This document shows, piece by piece, positions 38,129-49,490 of a stretch of DNA of 64,000 nucleotides. The notes beneath the pieces were generated by a model that made no database searches, was not told where the DNA came from, and saw nothing but the letters and a program-made list of their open reading frames with translations. The stretch lies in NCBI GenBank assembly GCA_015350385.1, contig WNKI01000002.1, forward strand, positions 2,772,643-2,836,642. Direction: 5' to 3'. Position 1 is the stretch's first letter, and each line of letters opens with the position of its first letter. The translations under genes and the position numbers were made by a program. This DNA is from Aculops lycopersici. Its lineage: Eukaryota; Arthropoda; Arachnida; Trombidiformes; Eriophyidae.

Positions 38129-40266
38129 GTAAGAGGGGCGGGCGGATGATGATGATGATGACGGCGATTCAATGGCAATCAATTTGGTGGTCGCGCAGGA
38201 GGAGTCTCGGCGTATTAGCCTTGCGAGCCGGCGGACTTAGTGGGCTGGTTGGTTGCTTAGTTAGTTAGTAAGCTGGAGTTGGTGTGGTGCGCTAAATTTG
38301 CGCGAACTGGTCTCGCAGACAGGAAGCACGAAACTTAATGCCAACGTTGAGTTAAGTTTAGCTGAGTTTCAGTCGATCGGTAACCGTAGATAACCGAGCG
38401 ACTCAACTGGCCGGCCAATCCCAATCAACTGCCTCTTTCCACGCTAGTGGCGCTCGGTGGTCGTGGCTACTCCCCCCCCCCTCACACACACACACAAACA
38501 CCACGAGAGAGCTAGGTTTGTTAGTGTGCATACTGGCCAATGAGGAGTGAGCAGCAACTGCAACTTTCAATGCAACTCTCCCTGGCCATGCGAGACTTGC
38601 AATTAGCAACCACCACCACGAGAGCCGACCATTGATCGGCTAACCAGTCGTGCCAGTAGTTGTTGCGTTGCCGGCAAGCCGTTGAGTTTACTCACAAACT
38701 CACAGTCAACTGCTATGCGCCCTACCACGAGTCTTTACCATAAACACTCAAGTGGCCAGTGTAGCCATTTGGCATTTGGGGCGCGAAATGTTCCGGCGAG
38801 CTACTAATTTGCTGCTCGCGGTTTCGCCTTTTGCATTCGCATTGCAAAAGTCTCAGCTAAACTCAACTCGACGCAATGAATAGGAGTAGCCTACACGTCC
38901 TGCACCTCGGTGGCAGTGGCCACCACTCAAGCAAGGTGGTGGGCGCTCCCATTTTCTACTGCTGCTGCCGCCACTAGATCCGTTACCAAAGAAGTGAAGG
39001 ACGCCACTGCGACTAATTGAATTGTGACGCAACTGCATTGCAAGCCACTTCAGTTTCCAACTCAGTGGCAACTCAGCTTTTTCTTGCCACCCATTTGGTC
39101 AGTTTTGAATGCAAACTCAACTAGTGTGTTCTGTATGCTTTGCTAGTTAGTGGCATTAAGTTGGCCAACCGCAGCGGCGTTAATTTGCCTCCGACTAACT
39201 TTTACTTGAGTCCAATCACTTGAGTCCCCCTCTAGTGGACCCACAAACCACGGAACTCAAGAGGCCTCCATTGAGCGCAACTTGATATGCGTCGGATTGA
39301 TTCCGCTGAGCAAGCAAGTTGCTATATGCTCACGCTACCTTTCGCTTGGAAATTATAATTACGCTTGTCGCGCATCACACGCCGCCGCCGCAGTTACTGC
39401 TGCCACTACCGCTAAGTAGAGAGCCCACTGATTACAATGATTGCAAATCCTAGCGGCAAATTCGATCAGGTGGCTGGCGAGTTGATGGCTCCTAGTAACA
39501 ACCACCAGCGGCATAGATGGACTAAGGCGGAAATTGAGCATCGTCGGCTGACTGCATGCAGGCAACGGAGAATCAGCGAGCGAATGAGTAAGCTGAAAGG
39601 GAACTAGTTAATTGACAAGTTGCTGCTCGTCGCTCTCACTGTCGTCACTACAACGACCAAAGCAACCACCACTGCCACCAGTGGTGGTGGTGCTGCTGGT
39701 GGTCACTTTAGCGCCGCCCACTAGCAAACTAATTGATTTTGGTTCGCTGCGAATCCTGGCCGCCGATTGATGCTCATCCCAACGCAACCAACTTCCGCTT
39801 GGCGCTGGCCAGTGACAACCGGAAGTCGGGCGGTCGCGCCGAGGGTTGCCTCTCTCTGCCTCTCGCGTCGACTGACGTCGCAAACTCTGGACTGTTGTTG
39901 GTAGTTTGCTCACTTGCAGGCCGCGCGACAATCTTGATTGATTGCGCTGATCAATTAATTGGCATCGCCGTACGCCTCAACTGGTCACTTGGACTTTGGC
40001 TGTTGCTTTTGGTCTCGTTTTCTGTGTAGTTGTTGTAGTAGTTGTTGTTGTTGTTTGGCAAACGAGACTCATCTCAATTGAGCCAGCAAGCAAGCAAGGC
40101 GCTGGCCGCGACGATCAACCAGCAACCAGCAGATCGAGGAGCAAAAGAGAAAGGAAAAGATGATGCCATTGATCCAATTTTGGCCCCTAGCTCCACTTCA
40201 ATCTGCATGCTAGTGGCTGTCAGCTAGTTGCTCGAACCGAGCGAATCGCATGGATCATTGGCGCCG

Positions 40267-40470
40267 ATGAGTAGCGGCTATCGCGGCGACAGCAACAACG
40301 GGACCGGCCGCGGCGACGATGGCCAAATGGGCGCCGGCGACGACAGTGTCGCTAATTGGACGCAGCCAGATTTGTGCCTCCAGTTTGTTTGCTCGTCATT
40401 GCGACGCGAGGCTCGATCAGAGGCCGAGTCGCATCAAGAGACAAAATGGAGACGAGAAGAGAGGAGATGA
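40267..40470 (+). CDS. Weak candidate coding segment, unrecognised
   Basis: A 67-codon frame starting MSSGYRGDSNNGTGRGDD, with Gly/Asp-rich then charged sequence and many G/C-ending codons (GGC, GAC, AGC, CAG). It stays open upstream to a stop just before 40228, where TCAG/CTAG acceptor-like dinucleotides occur. No donor lies before the stop at 40468-40470, so it could only be a terminal exon or an isolated small frame. No homology recognised. Confidence 0.18.
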   Translation: MSSGYRGDSNNGTGRGDDGQMGAGDDSVANWTQPDLCLQFVCSSLRREARSEAESHQETKWRREERR

Positions 40471-40693
40471 GATAAAAAGACTTTGACCAGTCGGCTCAGT
40501 TGGTTGCAACAATAATTTGGTTAGCAGTTTGCTAAGTGAATTAATGCTCATTGTTGAGTCGCCCTTCGCTCTCTCTCTCCCTCTCTCTCTCTCTTCATCT
40601 CTTTCTATCTCTGTATTTTTCGTGATTGATCAGCATTAGCAATGGTCGAGCAAGTGAGCAACTGCATCGTCATTGTCTTTCTCTCTCTCTTCG

Positions 40694-40787
40694 NNNNNNN
40701 NNNNNNNNNNNNNNNNNNNNNNNNNNNNNNNNNNNNNNNNNNNNNNNNNNNNNNNNNNNNNNNNNNNNNNNNNNNNNNNNNNNNNNN
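40694..40787. other. Assembly gap (94 N)
   Basis: N run following a CT-rich sequence and preceding ACGTT and TACG arrays. Confidence 0.97.
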
Positions 40788-40881
40788 ACGTTACGTTACG
40801 TTACGTTACGTTACGTTACGTACGTACGTACGTACGTACGTACGTACGTACGTACGTACGTACGTACGTACGTACGTCTAC

Positions 40882-40882
<1 letters not shown>
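40788..40882. repeat. (ACGTT)n then (TACG)n array beside a gap
   Basis: About six ACGTT units change abruptly to about 18 TACG units, then to TCTACGTCTC and the following TC run. The composition is wholly unlike the rest of the window and like the flank of the other gap. Confidence 0.9.

Positions 40883-40963
<81 letters not shown>
40883..40963. repeat. (TC)n microsatellite
   Basis: Pure TC run of about 80 nt, the third long TC array of the window and the second one next to a gap. Confidence 0.95.
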
Positions 40964-40965
<2 letters not shown>

Positions 40966-42747
40966 GTCTCTAATATTAGCACATTGGGAGGAGCAAGTTT
41001 TTATGACCAACCGAATCGGACGAGATATTCAATTAATCGGCATAAAGACTCCGCAACCGGAAGTTGGTTGGTGCAGATCGAAACTGAGCGAGCGAATGAA
41101 GTCCAACTGAATAAGCAAATTACGCTCATTAGGTTGAAGACTTCATCGATGGGAATAGTAGATGATGGTGGCGCTTGTGATGATACAACGTGCGCCAAGT
41201 GGCTGCTCTAGTCTATTGTCTAATTGAGTGCCTCTAGCGCGTGGGAGAGATAGTAAGTAGTAAACTACTAAACCAAACCAAACTAGACTTCGCCACTAGA
41301 CTCGTCCCTATATCCCAACGCAATTGTATGCACAAAAGGCGACTCGCAGGCTAGCTAGTGGTGGGGTTTTGTCTGCTTACCTGGCCGCCCGCAAGGTATT
41401 TAGTGCGCAACCTATTTATTGGGCACTCCACTGGTCCACATCGAGAGCAGCAAATTAATTGCCCCTACGGCTCATCTGCCAACTATCAGGCAATCGGGAG
41501 TAAGAGCGAGCAAGGAAAATGCACACAGACTAACGACGAGTAAAATTCTAGCGGCTAGCGACTTCCACTTTGTTGTTAATTGATTGTTACCAGCAACCAG
41601 TCAGCCAGTCTTCTATTGCTGCCGCCGCCTCTACTTTTACTCCACTCTCATTGCTGCTAGTGCTACTGCTGCTAGTCAACAGTAGTAAATTAAGCTGCCA
41701 CTGGCTGAGGTAATTCGAGCACCGACGGCGGTGGCCAAAATACCTAGTGCACCGAGTGACCCAATAATAAGCAGCACGACGATGGACCAGCAAACTAACT
41801 ACCTAAATAGACTATCCGTCTGCCACTCTCACAACAAGTTCCCCGCTCTAATGAGAGTTTTTCACTGTTGAATTGAAATCAATCAATTACCACGCGGCCG
41901 GCTAGCTGACAAGGCGAGCGGCCGCCTCGGTAACCAGCCAACTCTTTGGACTTGGAAATTGCGGGCACTTCTAGTTTCCGGCGCTTGAATCCTGGCGCCC
42001 GCCAACCGTCGGTTAAATGTAGAGGGGGCGTGACCCGCGGCACACACCACTGATGATGCGATGAGATCACGATGCAACCAAACTCCGTGCTCCATCAATC
42101 CAAATCAACTGGTCGCTAATTAAGTAGCACGAGGTCAGCCAACAGCTGATTGATTTGATGCAAGATAAGAAGGCAGCCAACCAAACTCCATCTAAATTGC
42201 GGATTAATTTAACAAGCGCTCATTGGCCGACCGACTGACCGGCGGCAAATTGAAATACCTACTGATCAAACAGCAAACGGAAGTTCATAATAATAATGAT
42301 GATAATAATATTAATAATCAACATCATCACTCGAATTCCACATTACAAACTAAACAAAACAAAACAAAATAAAACAAAACACAACCAAACTGAAATCTAA
42401 TCCCAATGGTCGTCGTGGTCGTGGTCGTCTTCGTCGTCTCTTTACTAGAGGCTTTAATACACTAATACCGATGAGTCATCACTTTGACTACGCTTTTGCT
42501 AATTTCCCTTTCACTGGAACACTAACTTGTGGTCAAAACAACAGAGGAGGAATCTATCGAGTCGGTGAGGTAAGTGAGTAAGATGCCCCAACTTAATACA
42601 ACAACATCGCCGGGCTATTTGATAAAATGAAGAGAAGGTCTCGATCAAAAAAGCAAATTGATTACCGGCCAGTCAATTACTTGCTCGCTCGCTTACCTAC
42701 AAATTAATCGCCACCTGAGCGAGAGTTAACCTGGTGTTTTGTTGCTA

Positions 42748-42780
42748 GTGGTGGTGGTGGTGGTGGTGGTGGTTGTGGTG
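42748..42780. repeat. (GTG)n trinucleotide repeat
   Basis: About ten GTG units with one GTT interruption. Confidence 0.9.
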
Positions 42781-43212
42781 CCAATAGGAGGTAAGCGGCG
42801 ATATCGCTACTGCTGTTGCTGGCGCCCTGCAAATCCCCTAGGCACCGGCAAGTCTTTAGGCATCAGAGTGGAGCAAAGCCAAGCAAAGAGCAACTTGGAA
42901 ACTCGAGTCGAGCGGGTGGTGGTTGCGCGGTGGCTGTAGTGGTGGCCATCGACATCAACGTCGCTGTCGTCGTCGTCGTGGCGGTAGTTGTGTCGAAAGT
43001 GCACAACTTCCACCACAACCAGCCAATAAGTTGCCGTCGCCAGTACTACAGGCACCAATACCAACAGAACCACCACAAGCACTAATAAGTTGCAGTGCCG
43101 AGGAGGTCGCTTGACTGCTGGCCACTTGGATGATATTTTATTGGCTGCTACCACTTCTATTGGCGGACTAAATTAAGAGCAGCGCTTAGTGGTTTGCTGG
43201 CGGCTTAATTCC

Positions 43213-43280
43213 CTAAACTGAACTGAACTAAACTGAACCAAACTAAACTGAACTAAACTCCACTAAACTAAACTAGACTC
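43213..43280. repeat. (AACTR)n pentanucleotide array
   Basis: Imperfect array of AAACT, GAACT and ACCAA words. Similar tracts occur at 28911-28941 and 47048-47089. Confidence 0.85.
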
Positions 43281-44111
43281 TCGCCGGCCAACAAATCCAA
43301 CATCAAGCGATAGATTTAATTACTTAAATTGATTTGGCGGAAGTGGCGGCCAACAGTCATCCTATCCAACGAGTTGACTGGTTGCTGGTCGCTAGGTGCA
43401 GCCATTCGCTTTCGAGCGCAACTCTAACTGGCGACATAGTTTAGTTTTCCCTTTGAGTTTTCTCGCCACATTATTTTGCTTATAAATCAGACTTATGCTG
43501 GCTGACTGTTGATTCACTTCCCACCGGCTTCAGCATTAAGGTTGTAGGTCGAGTGTTGGCAAATTAATTTGCCATTCGAGAGGCATAGTTTCCCCAACCA
43601 AATTCCATGTCCACTAAGCTCGTGCAATTGTTGTTTGCCAGGGTGGTCGGTGTTTTTCGATTTGCTTGTTTGCATGCTAACATGAGCTATGCGAATATGC
43701 CAATCAGCCGACTGACAAGCAGCAACTTGTCGCCCGGTCCACCTGAAATTTGCACACAACTAACCTAACCAGACCAAGCACCTGGCTGATTGGTCTAGCT
43801 AAGGGCTAGGCGAGATGGGATGAGAAGAGGCGATTTAATAAAAGAGGCTTTCTCTTTTTCATTCATTTGCGAGCGATGTAAACATAGAGCAACGAGGCTA
43901 ATGGCTAACATCGCAGCAACGAGAGCATAGCGACCAACAAAACTGAACTCGGTAACCCGGCGGCACTTCTGCGTGGTTAGTCTGGTCCACCGGAACTAAT
44001 CAGCAAATAATTGCCTCAAAGACTACGAAACTAGCCATCGCCAAAATACCAATCACTAGTTGTGTCTGTGTTGGCCATAAGCGGGTGCACTAGTCCCCTT
44101 GGTTCATGCCA

Positions 44112-44146
44112 GCCCAACTGCCCGTCGAACGGGCCGCCAGTTGGGC
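44112..44146. repeat. GC-rich hairpin, 14-bp stem with 4-nt bulge
   Basis: GCCCAACTG (44112-44120) pairs with 44138-44146, and CCCGT (44121-44125) pairs with ACGGG (44129-44133) around a CGA loop. The only interruption is a CCGC bulge on the 3' side. Confidence 0.75.
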
Positions 44147-45154
44147 CCACCAGTGAAAGCAGTGCAGCTCGACGCACTTAGGTGCATGCCTACCAAACGC
44201 TACCACAGGTAACCAGGTGAACTTAATTAGTGATATTGATTTGATGTTTGCTCACCGCTCGCTGGCTACCATCCGTCTGCCACTGCTGCTAATTCTGGCC
44301 GCGAGCTAGATGCACTCATCTGATTGGCGAGCGGTGAATTTCAAACAAGAGAGAGGTAGACATGAGGGGACGACAAATGAGCAAGCGAGTGGAGGGATAA
44401 AAGTTGCAAAAGAACAGTTTGGATACGATTATGTGCCTCTTAATTAACTCGCCGCATGGCGTCGCTTCAAGCTAGCGTGGCGATTCATGCTGCTCTTCCA
44501 TTGAAAGGGAAGAGGACGACATCATCAATGGCCATTGTAGCAGCGCTAATTAGAATAACAAAAAAATACTAGTGGCGAGTATAACGCTTACCTCTAGACA
44601 CGAGCTAAGTATTGATTTCTTCCTTTTTCCTAATCAAACTAAATGGGATGTTTCTAAAATAAGTAAACAAAAAAATTGATGTAGTTCGTCGAGCGAGAAA
44701 CTTACCTTCAATCTTTTGGAGTTTTGCTTGTGGAGTGTCTCGATTCAAAAGTTCAATCCTTCAAGTCTTGTTTCCCCTGCAATACTGTTGCCTTTTTGTT
44801 TCTTTCTACTCTGGTGTTTGAAACAAATAAAAGTGGTAGATGGTTAGAGATTGTGGTTCCTGAGGTGAATCTTTGCTTGTTTCGCAGCTCGCAGTTTGAT
44901 ATTGATGTACAATTTGTTGTTGCTAAGGTTCAAATGGGTGTAAACATGCAATCTTCTGCCTCTTTTTTGATTCTTTGCTCTTGAGTGGAAGTAATTAGAA
45001 AGTTTGGTGTTGAGAATCCAGAAGATGAGAATGTTGGCGCCCCCGACAACACTAATAGATTGGTGGCAGTCATGACCGAAACCACCGGCGCATTCTTTAC
45101 CGTTATTGCGATGCCACGAGGGGGCTCGAGATGCGCAATCGCGGACACGCTTAC

Positions 45155-45216
45155 CGGCATGATGCATCCCGTGCGAGCGATTGCAGCGCCACCACGCGAT
45201 CTTCACGCAAATTCAT
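45155..45216 (-). CDS. Weak candidate coding exon, unrecognised
   Basis: On the minus strand an ATG at 45216 in good context (CACCATGA) opens 20 codons (MNLREDRVVALQ, then SLARDASC). It ends at CCG|GTAAGC, a good donor match. The sequence is locally GC- and CpG-rich compared with its surroundings. Continuing without splicing gives an immediate stop, which suits an exon boundary. No family recognised; a 20-codon exon cannot be proved from sequence. Confidence 0.2.
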
Positions 45217-45249
45217 GGTGCTAACAGGTTGCGTCACTTGGTTATTTAT

Positions 45250-45299
45250 TGAAAAGTTGAGTTTTTTTATGAAAACTTTCTTAAAAACTCAACTTTTCA
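45250..45299. repeat. Perfect 17-bp inverted repeat with 16-nt loop
   Basis: TGAAAAGTTGAGTTTTT at 45250-45266 is the exact reverse complement of 45283-45299. The loop itself contains GAAA and TTTC. The hairpin borders the CpG-rich block at 45030-45225. Confidence 0.9.
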
Positions 45300-47929
45300 T
45301 CGTATTCTTCTCTGATATTCAAGCACCGTTTTAGAGCTACAGTAGTTCGATTTTTCGTTTCTCTTTTTTACCCAAGGAGCAACTGCAAAGCGACGTAAGC
45401 CGGAGCACAGTTTCTCTAAAAGAACTTGAAAGAAATCACAGGTATACTGATACAACAAGCAGCTTATTTCTCGCAGAGCAGCTGAATTGGTTTAATCTCG
45501 AAACTCGAACAACTTCAACAGGCTAATGAGACACAACACGACCAAAGATATATGAAAACACACTCAACTTCTTAGAAACCACCTGTGGAAATGAGCATCA
45601 AGATCGGTGATTGATGCTCGCTAGATTTAGAACTCGAGAGGCGTGCCACTAATTAGTGCACTAATTTGCGCACCAACGCCTCGCAATCTCTGGGCACTAA
45701 ATTCAAGAGTCGAGCAAAGATTAGTTTAGTTTGCTTGAGTTCCAGTTGGAAGGGACAGGTGATTTTTCTTCTACTTTATAAAGTTACATTAGTTTCTTAA
45801 GTTGCTCAATGCCAGCAACGTACTCGTAACCAGCGCGTATTTGCATATCTCTCAACATCCGCGAGTGCGATTAAAGTTTTTTAGCTCCGATTGATGCAGG
45901 TAGAACTTCAATCCGAGGAGAAGAAACTCAATCCCCTTGCAAATTGTGAAACGTGAATGTTTGCCAAGATGGTTGGTAATTCTGAACTGTGTCTCAGATG
46001 ACAGTGAGAAGTTTTGGCAAAAAATGGCTCAAAAATAGCATATAACGAATAACTTCGAGGAGATTTTGCAAGATTTGTCTTGGAGTAGTGGTGGTTTTGG
46101 ATTGAAAATTGAAAGAGACAAGCGTTGATTTTATCTGGCCGCCAAGTCAGTGCTCAAGGTCACCTGTTAGTTGGTCCTCATAATCGATGAAGAAATTCAA
46201 TCAACGCAAAGAAACGACGCCAACACGAAGAGAGATGAGAATTTGCGAAACTCAGATTATCGCTGATGTTGCCATTTGGTTTTGGTTAATTGCAGAATTT
46301 TACCTTTCAGTTTTAGATTCATTTTCATTTAAGTCCAACAAAGTGATACTTTTGCGGCCTGCGGTGATTGGAAAAGCCGAAGAATTGCGGCTAGAGATTA
46401 GCGAAGCAATTCGGCAGGTAAGAGGCTAAGAATTCTGTGTCTTCCTTATTCTCTCTTACTTGAATGCGAGAAGGCAAAGCCGAACAAGTGAAGGGGGGGA
46501 GAAGTTGATATTTTTACCTGGCCAGTTTTCGCGAAAGTTTCTCTCAAACAAAATCAACTTAAAGCAGATCCAGGTAACGCGATAATAAAAACAATGACAC
46601 CGACTCGCGAAAAATAAACGCTTCCTAAAGGTAAAAAGCTTGTTGCAAAAATTGAATTTCCATTTGCTCGTTTGTAATCTCGTTAGTGGAGTTCCTTCTT
46701 TTCGCCGCGGACTTCCAGGCGCAAATTGTTCATTTGAGTCGCCCGCGGTGTCCTATGGACTTGGCCCAGCAACCAACCACTTGTTGGTTTCCATCAGCAG
46801 CGCAACGGGGCGCCCTCAAGCAGCAACAGGTATCCGGGAACTTGGCATTGGCATTGCGCTTCTTCCATGCGCGGACAGACAATGGCAGTTAAACTTTGAG
46901 TTGATGCCGCCGCCGCCACCACCGCAGGTACAATATGAGGAATTAGTGGTACTGGTCACCTGCGAGAGGTTAGTTGTTGAGAATCAAAAAAGTTGAGAAG
47001 AGGAAAGAAGAAGAAGTGGATAAAAATCTTCCAATTCCTCTATCGGTTCAACTAAACTAAACTGAACTGAACCGAACTGAACTGAACTCTCGAAGTGATT
47101 AAAAAAAACCTAACTCGCCACATGTTGCAAGTTGTTAATTATCAGCCACATTGCAGTGGTTATCACACAATTGAACTTTATAGCTAAGCTCTAAACTCAT
47201 ATTCTTTTACACAAATCCCATTCCCCTCTTCTTTTCTCTCGACTTTACTGCCACTGATTCGCTCGATGATTTGCAGAATCATCGATCGATTGGATGGAAT
47301 AGGAATAGGAAAAGGAAAAAGAATGGCATTGCCGTTGGCTAGTGGCAGGTAAAATGGGGAAAAAGTTTAACCTTTGAAAGTTGGTAGTCTTGTTGCTTGT
47401 AGCAGCCACCACTAGCAAATGCGCAGATTTCTAAGATTAGAAACATCAGGAGGAAACTCGCCTGAGATTTACAATTAAAAATACCCAGCTTTAGATAGCA
47501 AATCCCATTGGCGCCGCCGACTTCCACTACCTTCGTAGTTAGCGCCAACACAACAATCGATCAATTGAACTGAGAGGCCAAGACCAAGTTCAGGTTAGTT
47601 AGTGAGTCGCTTGATTTGCTCCAGTCCAAAAGTAGGAAAAAGAGTCTAGTGTAGTCTGGTCGCAGGTTGAAGCTGATGAGATGGAATCTTTGCCTCACTT
47701 TGCCCGTCGGCTTTTATCTCAATCTCTCGATTTTGTTCTGTCGTTTGTTAATCTTCTGCCTCCACTTCCATCTCATCGCATTTGCCAGCCACTCGTCAGG
47801 AGTTCTGAGCTGGCAGGTAGAGAAAATCAATATTGCATATGAAATGAGCAACTTTTATCGCGCGCAATCTTTGTTTCGTTTGCCAAAGCTGAAACTAAGA
47901 GCTCTGGAGGCACCTGTTGCGCACAATTG
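45300..47929. other. Stretch without a supported gene
   Basis: No exon recognised. Several CAGGTAA words cluster at 46.4-47.35 kb (46415, 46513 reverse, 46571, 47346), and an AACTR tract lies at 47048-47089. A frame at 46640-46996 is open for 118 codons without recognisable features. Confidence 0.5.
47048..47089. repeat. (AACTR)n pentanucleotide array
   Basis: ACTAA, ACTGA and ACCGA units in tandem, like 43213-43280. Confidence 0.85.
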
Positions 47930-49490
47930 CTGATTCTAAGAGTCTAGATTGGGATGTCTGAAACTTGGACTTACATATTGGGTTAGCCAATAGGCCGGCC
48001 TTTGTTGAGGTTCTTGAAGCTGAGGAACCGATTGCGAGCCGTCTCTGGCGATGTAAACGTATAAATTTACAAGCAACCAATATTCAGTCGAATGCAAAAC
48101 TTGTGACAGAAAACCGCGTCTCAATAACTCAAAATGTACCCAAGTTATACCCTCAAACGTGTTTCAAGGTTCCTCGAAATTTCGGAAAACTTCCAAATTT
48201 TCCGAGTCTGATTCGGCTTGAGAAGTCACTGAGGCTGTATAGAAAAGCTGCGACTTGAGTGCATTTGAAACCCATCCCCTTGTGGAGTCTTGAGTCTCCT
48301 TGAGGCCTGTGGTCTTGGAAAGCGTTATGTACGAAAACGTGCAATGATAACCCCATCACATGTATACTCTGGAGATGCGCAGTGATTCGAGAAGTACAGC
48401 CGACAAAACCATATCTCGGTACCCTAAAAGGTTCCCAAGTTATACTCAAAAAGGTGTTTAGAGGTTCCTCGAGATTTCGGGGTTCTCTTATGATTCCCGA
48501 CGTCGACTCTAGTATGTTCCTGTTTCCGAATAAGACCTGCATAGGACCTGCAGTGATTGGTTTCTACTACGCATCTGGGAAGGGTTCGGGACCCTCGGCA
48601 ACCTAGCGACCTGGGCCGGAATAGAGCTTGTTCAAAGACAACAACAGCATGCAATACGATTGGATTCGATCCGCCTAATTGCTCTGATCATTACGAAGAA
48701 AACCGTTTTCAGATGACACTTTTATTGCAAAAGTTATGCGAGATACATTGAAAATAAACAATGCAAACGACTCAGAAGTTGGATTCTGAGCTTCCGGTTG
48801 CGTCGGCGTCATGCTATCGCGTATAGTTTTCGAGATATAAATGTTTTCTAAAACGTCTTTTCTCCAGAATTAACGTCGATTGCGACCCGATTAAGTCAGT
48901 AAAAAAACTGGAGTCTTGAGTTGCTCATAACTCGACAATGAGGCCGGATATCAATAACTGGGGTCCCAAGTTATTCGTGATGCAAGGGTCTGTCTTGATG
49001 TAACTGGGCACCCCTTAACTGGAACTGAGATTGCCTATCCCAGAGCCTTTTGACATCTCTGCACAACGTAAGGTTTCAAAATTATGTTCGTCGAGGTGAT
49101 ATGAAGCCTCATTATTGTACCTGAGTGCCATTTCTTAACCTGCCAAGATTTTGCAACAGAATTCCCTTTACACGTTCGAGGTAGCATCAGACGCCCCTCA
49201 AGTGGTTCGAAATTGCATTTACTCCCGGTTATTGCCCAGAATTGCGACATCCGACGATTCAGGGGTACCTTAATCAATCAGCTCCGCGAACAGATACTCC
49301 ATAAAAGCAAGCATATCTATGTATATGTGCTATCAGTGATTATCCAAGCTGATTTTGATGGAGCAAACTGCAAGTCTCGGGAGTTGGCACCCGAAGAGAG
49401 GATATTTTCAAAAATGGTACCGTTTCCTAGATTGTCGAGATTCTTACGGCAAATTTCCTCAGTGATTGATTCAAATTAGATGTCCGCACA
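47930..49490. repeat. Divergent repetitive block, possible old transposon or satellite insertion
   Basis: The texture differs from the surroundings: almost no microsatellites, and recurring sentence-like modules. CCCAAGTTAT occurs at about 48139, 48434 and 48965. The first two copies extend over about 45 bp (to CGARATTTCGG) with perhaps 80 percent identity, about 295 bp apart. TCAATAACT precedes the module at about 48121 and again at about 48952. A CAGTGATT word also recurs. Frames on both strands are short and carry no domain. Boundaries and element class are unknown, with no terminal repeats found. Confidence 0.45.

Larger units (their letters stand above)
29178..40266. other. Stretch without a supported gene
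   Basis: Contains trinucleotide arrays (30429-30476, 32902-32942, 34203-34247), a C10 run (38472-38481) and numerous CGGAAGT/ACTTCCG words. One ATG frame at 37985-38128 ends at a possible donor. A frame at 32655-32906 has a hydrophobic segment but no other support. Confidence 0.45.
40964..44900. other. Stretch without a supported gene
   Basis: No exon recognised. Contains the GTG run (42748-42780), an AAAC-rich patch (42338-42380), the AACTR array (43213-43280) and a hairpin (44112-44146). Overlapping frames at 42.8-43.15 kb come from GTC/GTG simple sequence. Confidence 0.5.

Noticed and set aside
40788..40815. (ACGTT)n as a telomere-like repeat.
   Set aside because: Not the arthropod TTAGG motif, only about six units, and directly beside an assembly gap.
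40626..41211. Open frames running through the 94-N gap, with Thr-Tyr-Val-Arg and Ser-Leu runs.
   Set aside because: Products of TACG and TC arrays, not genes.
45030..45225. CpG-rich block as a bacterial gene fragment.
   Set aside because: No recognisable bacterial protein in any frame; kept only as a compositional oddity.
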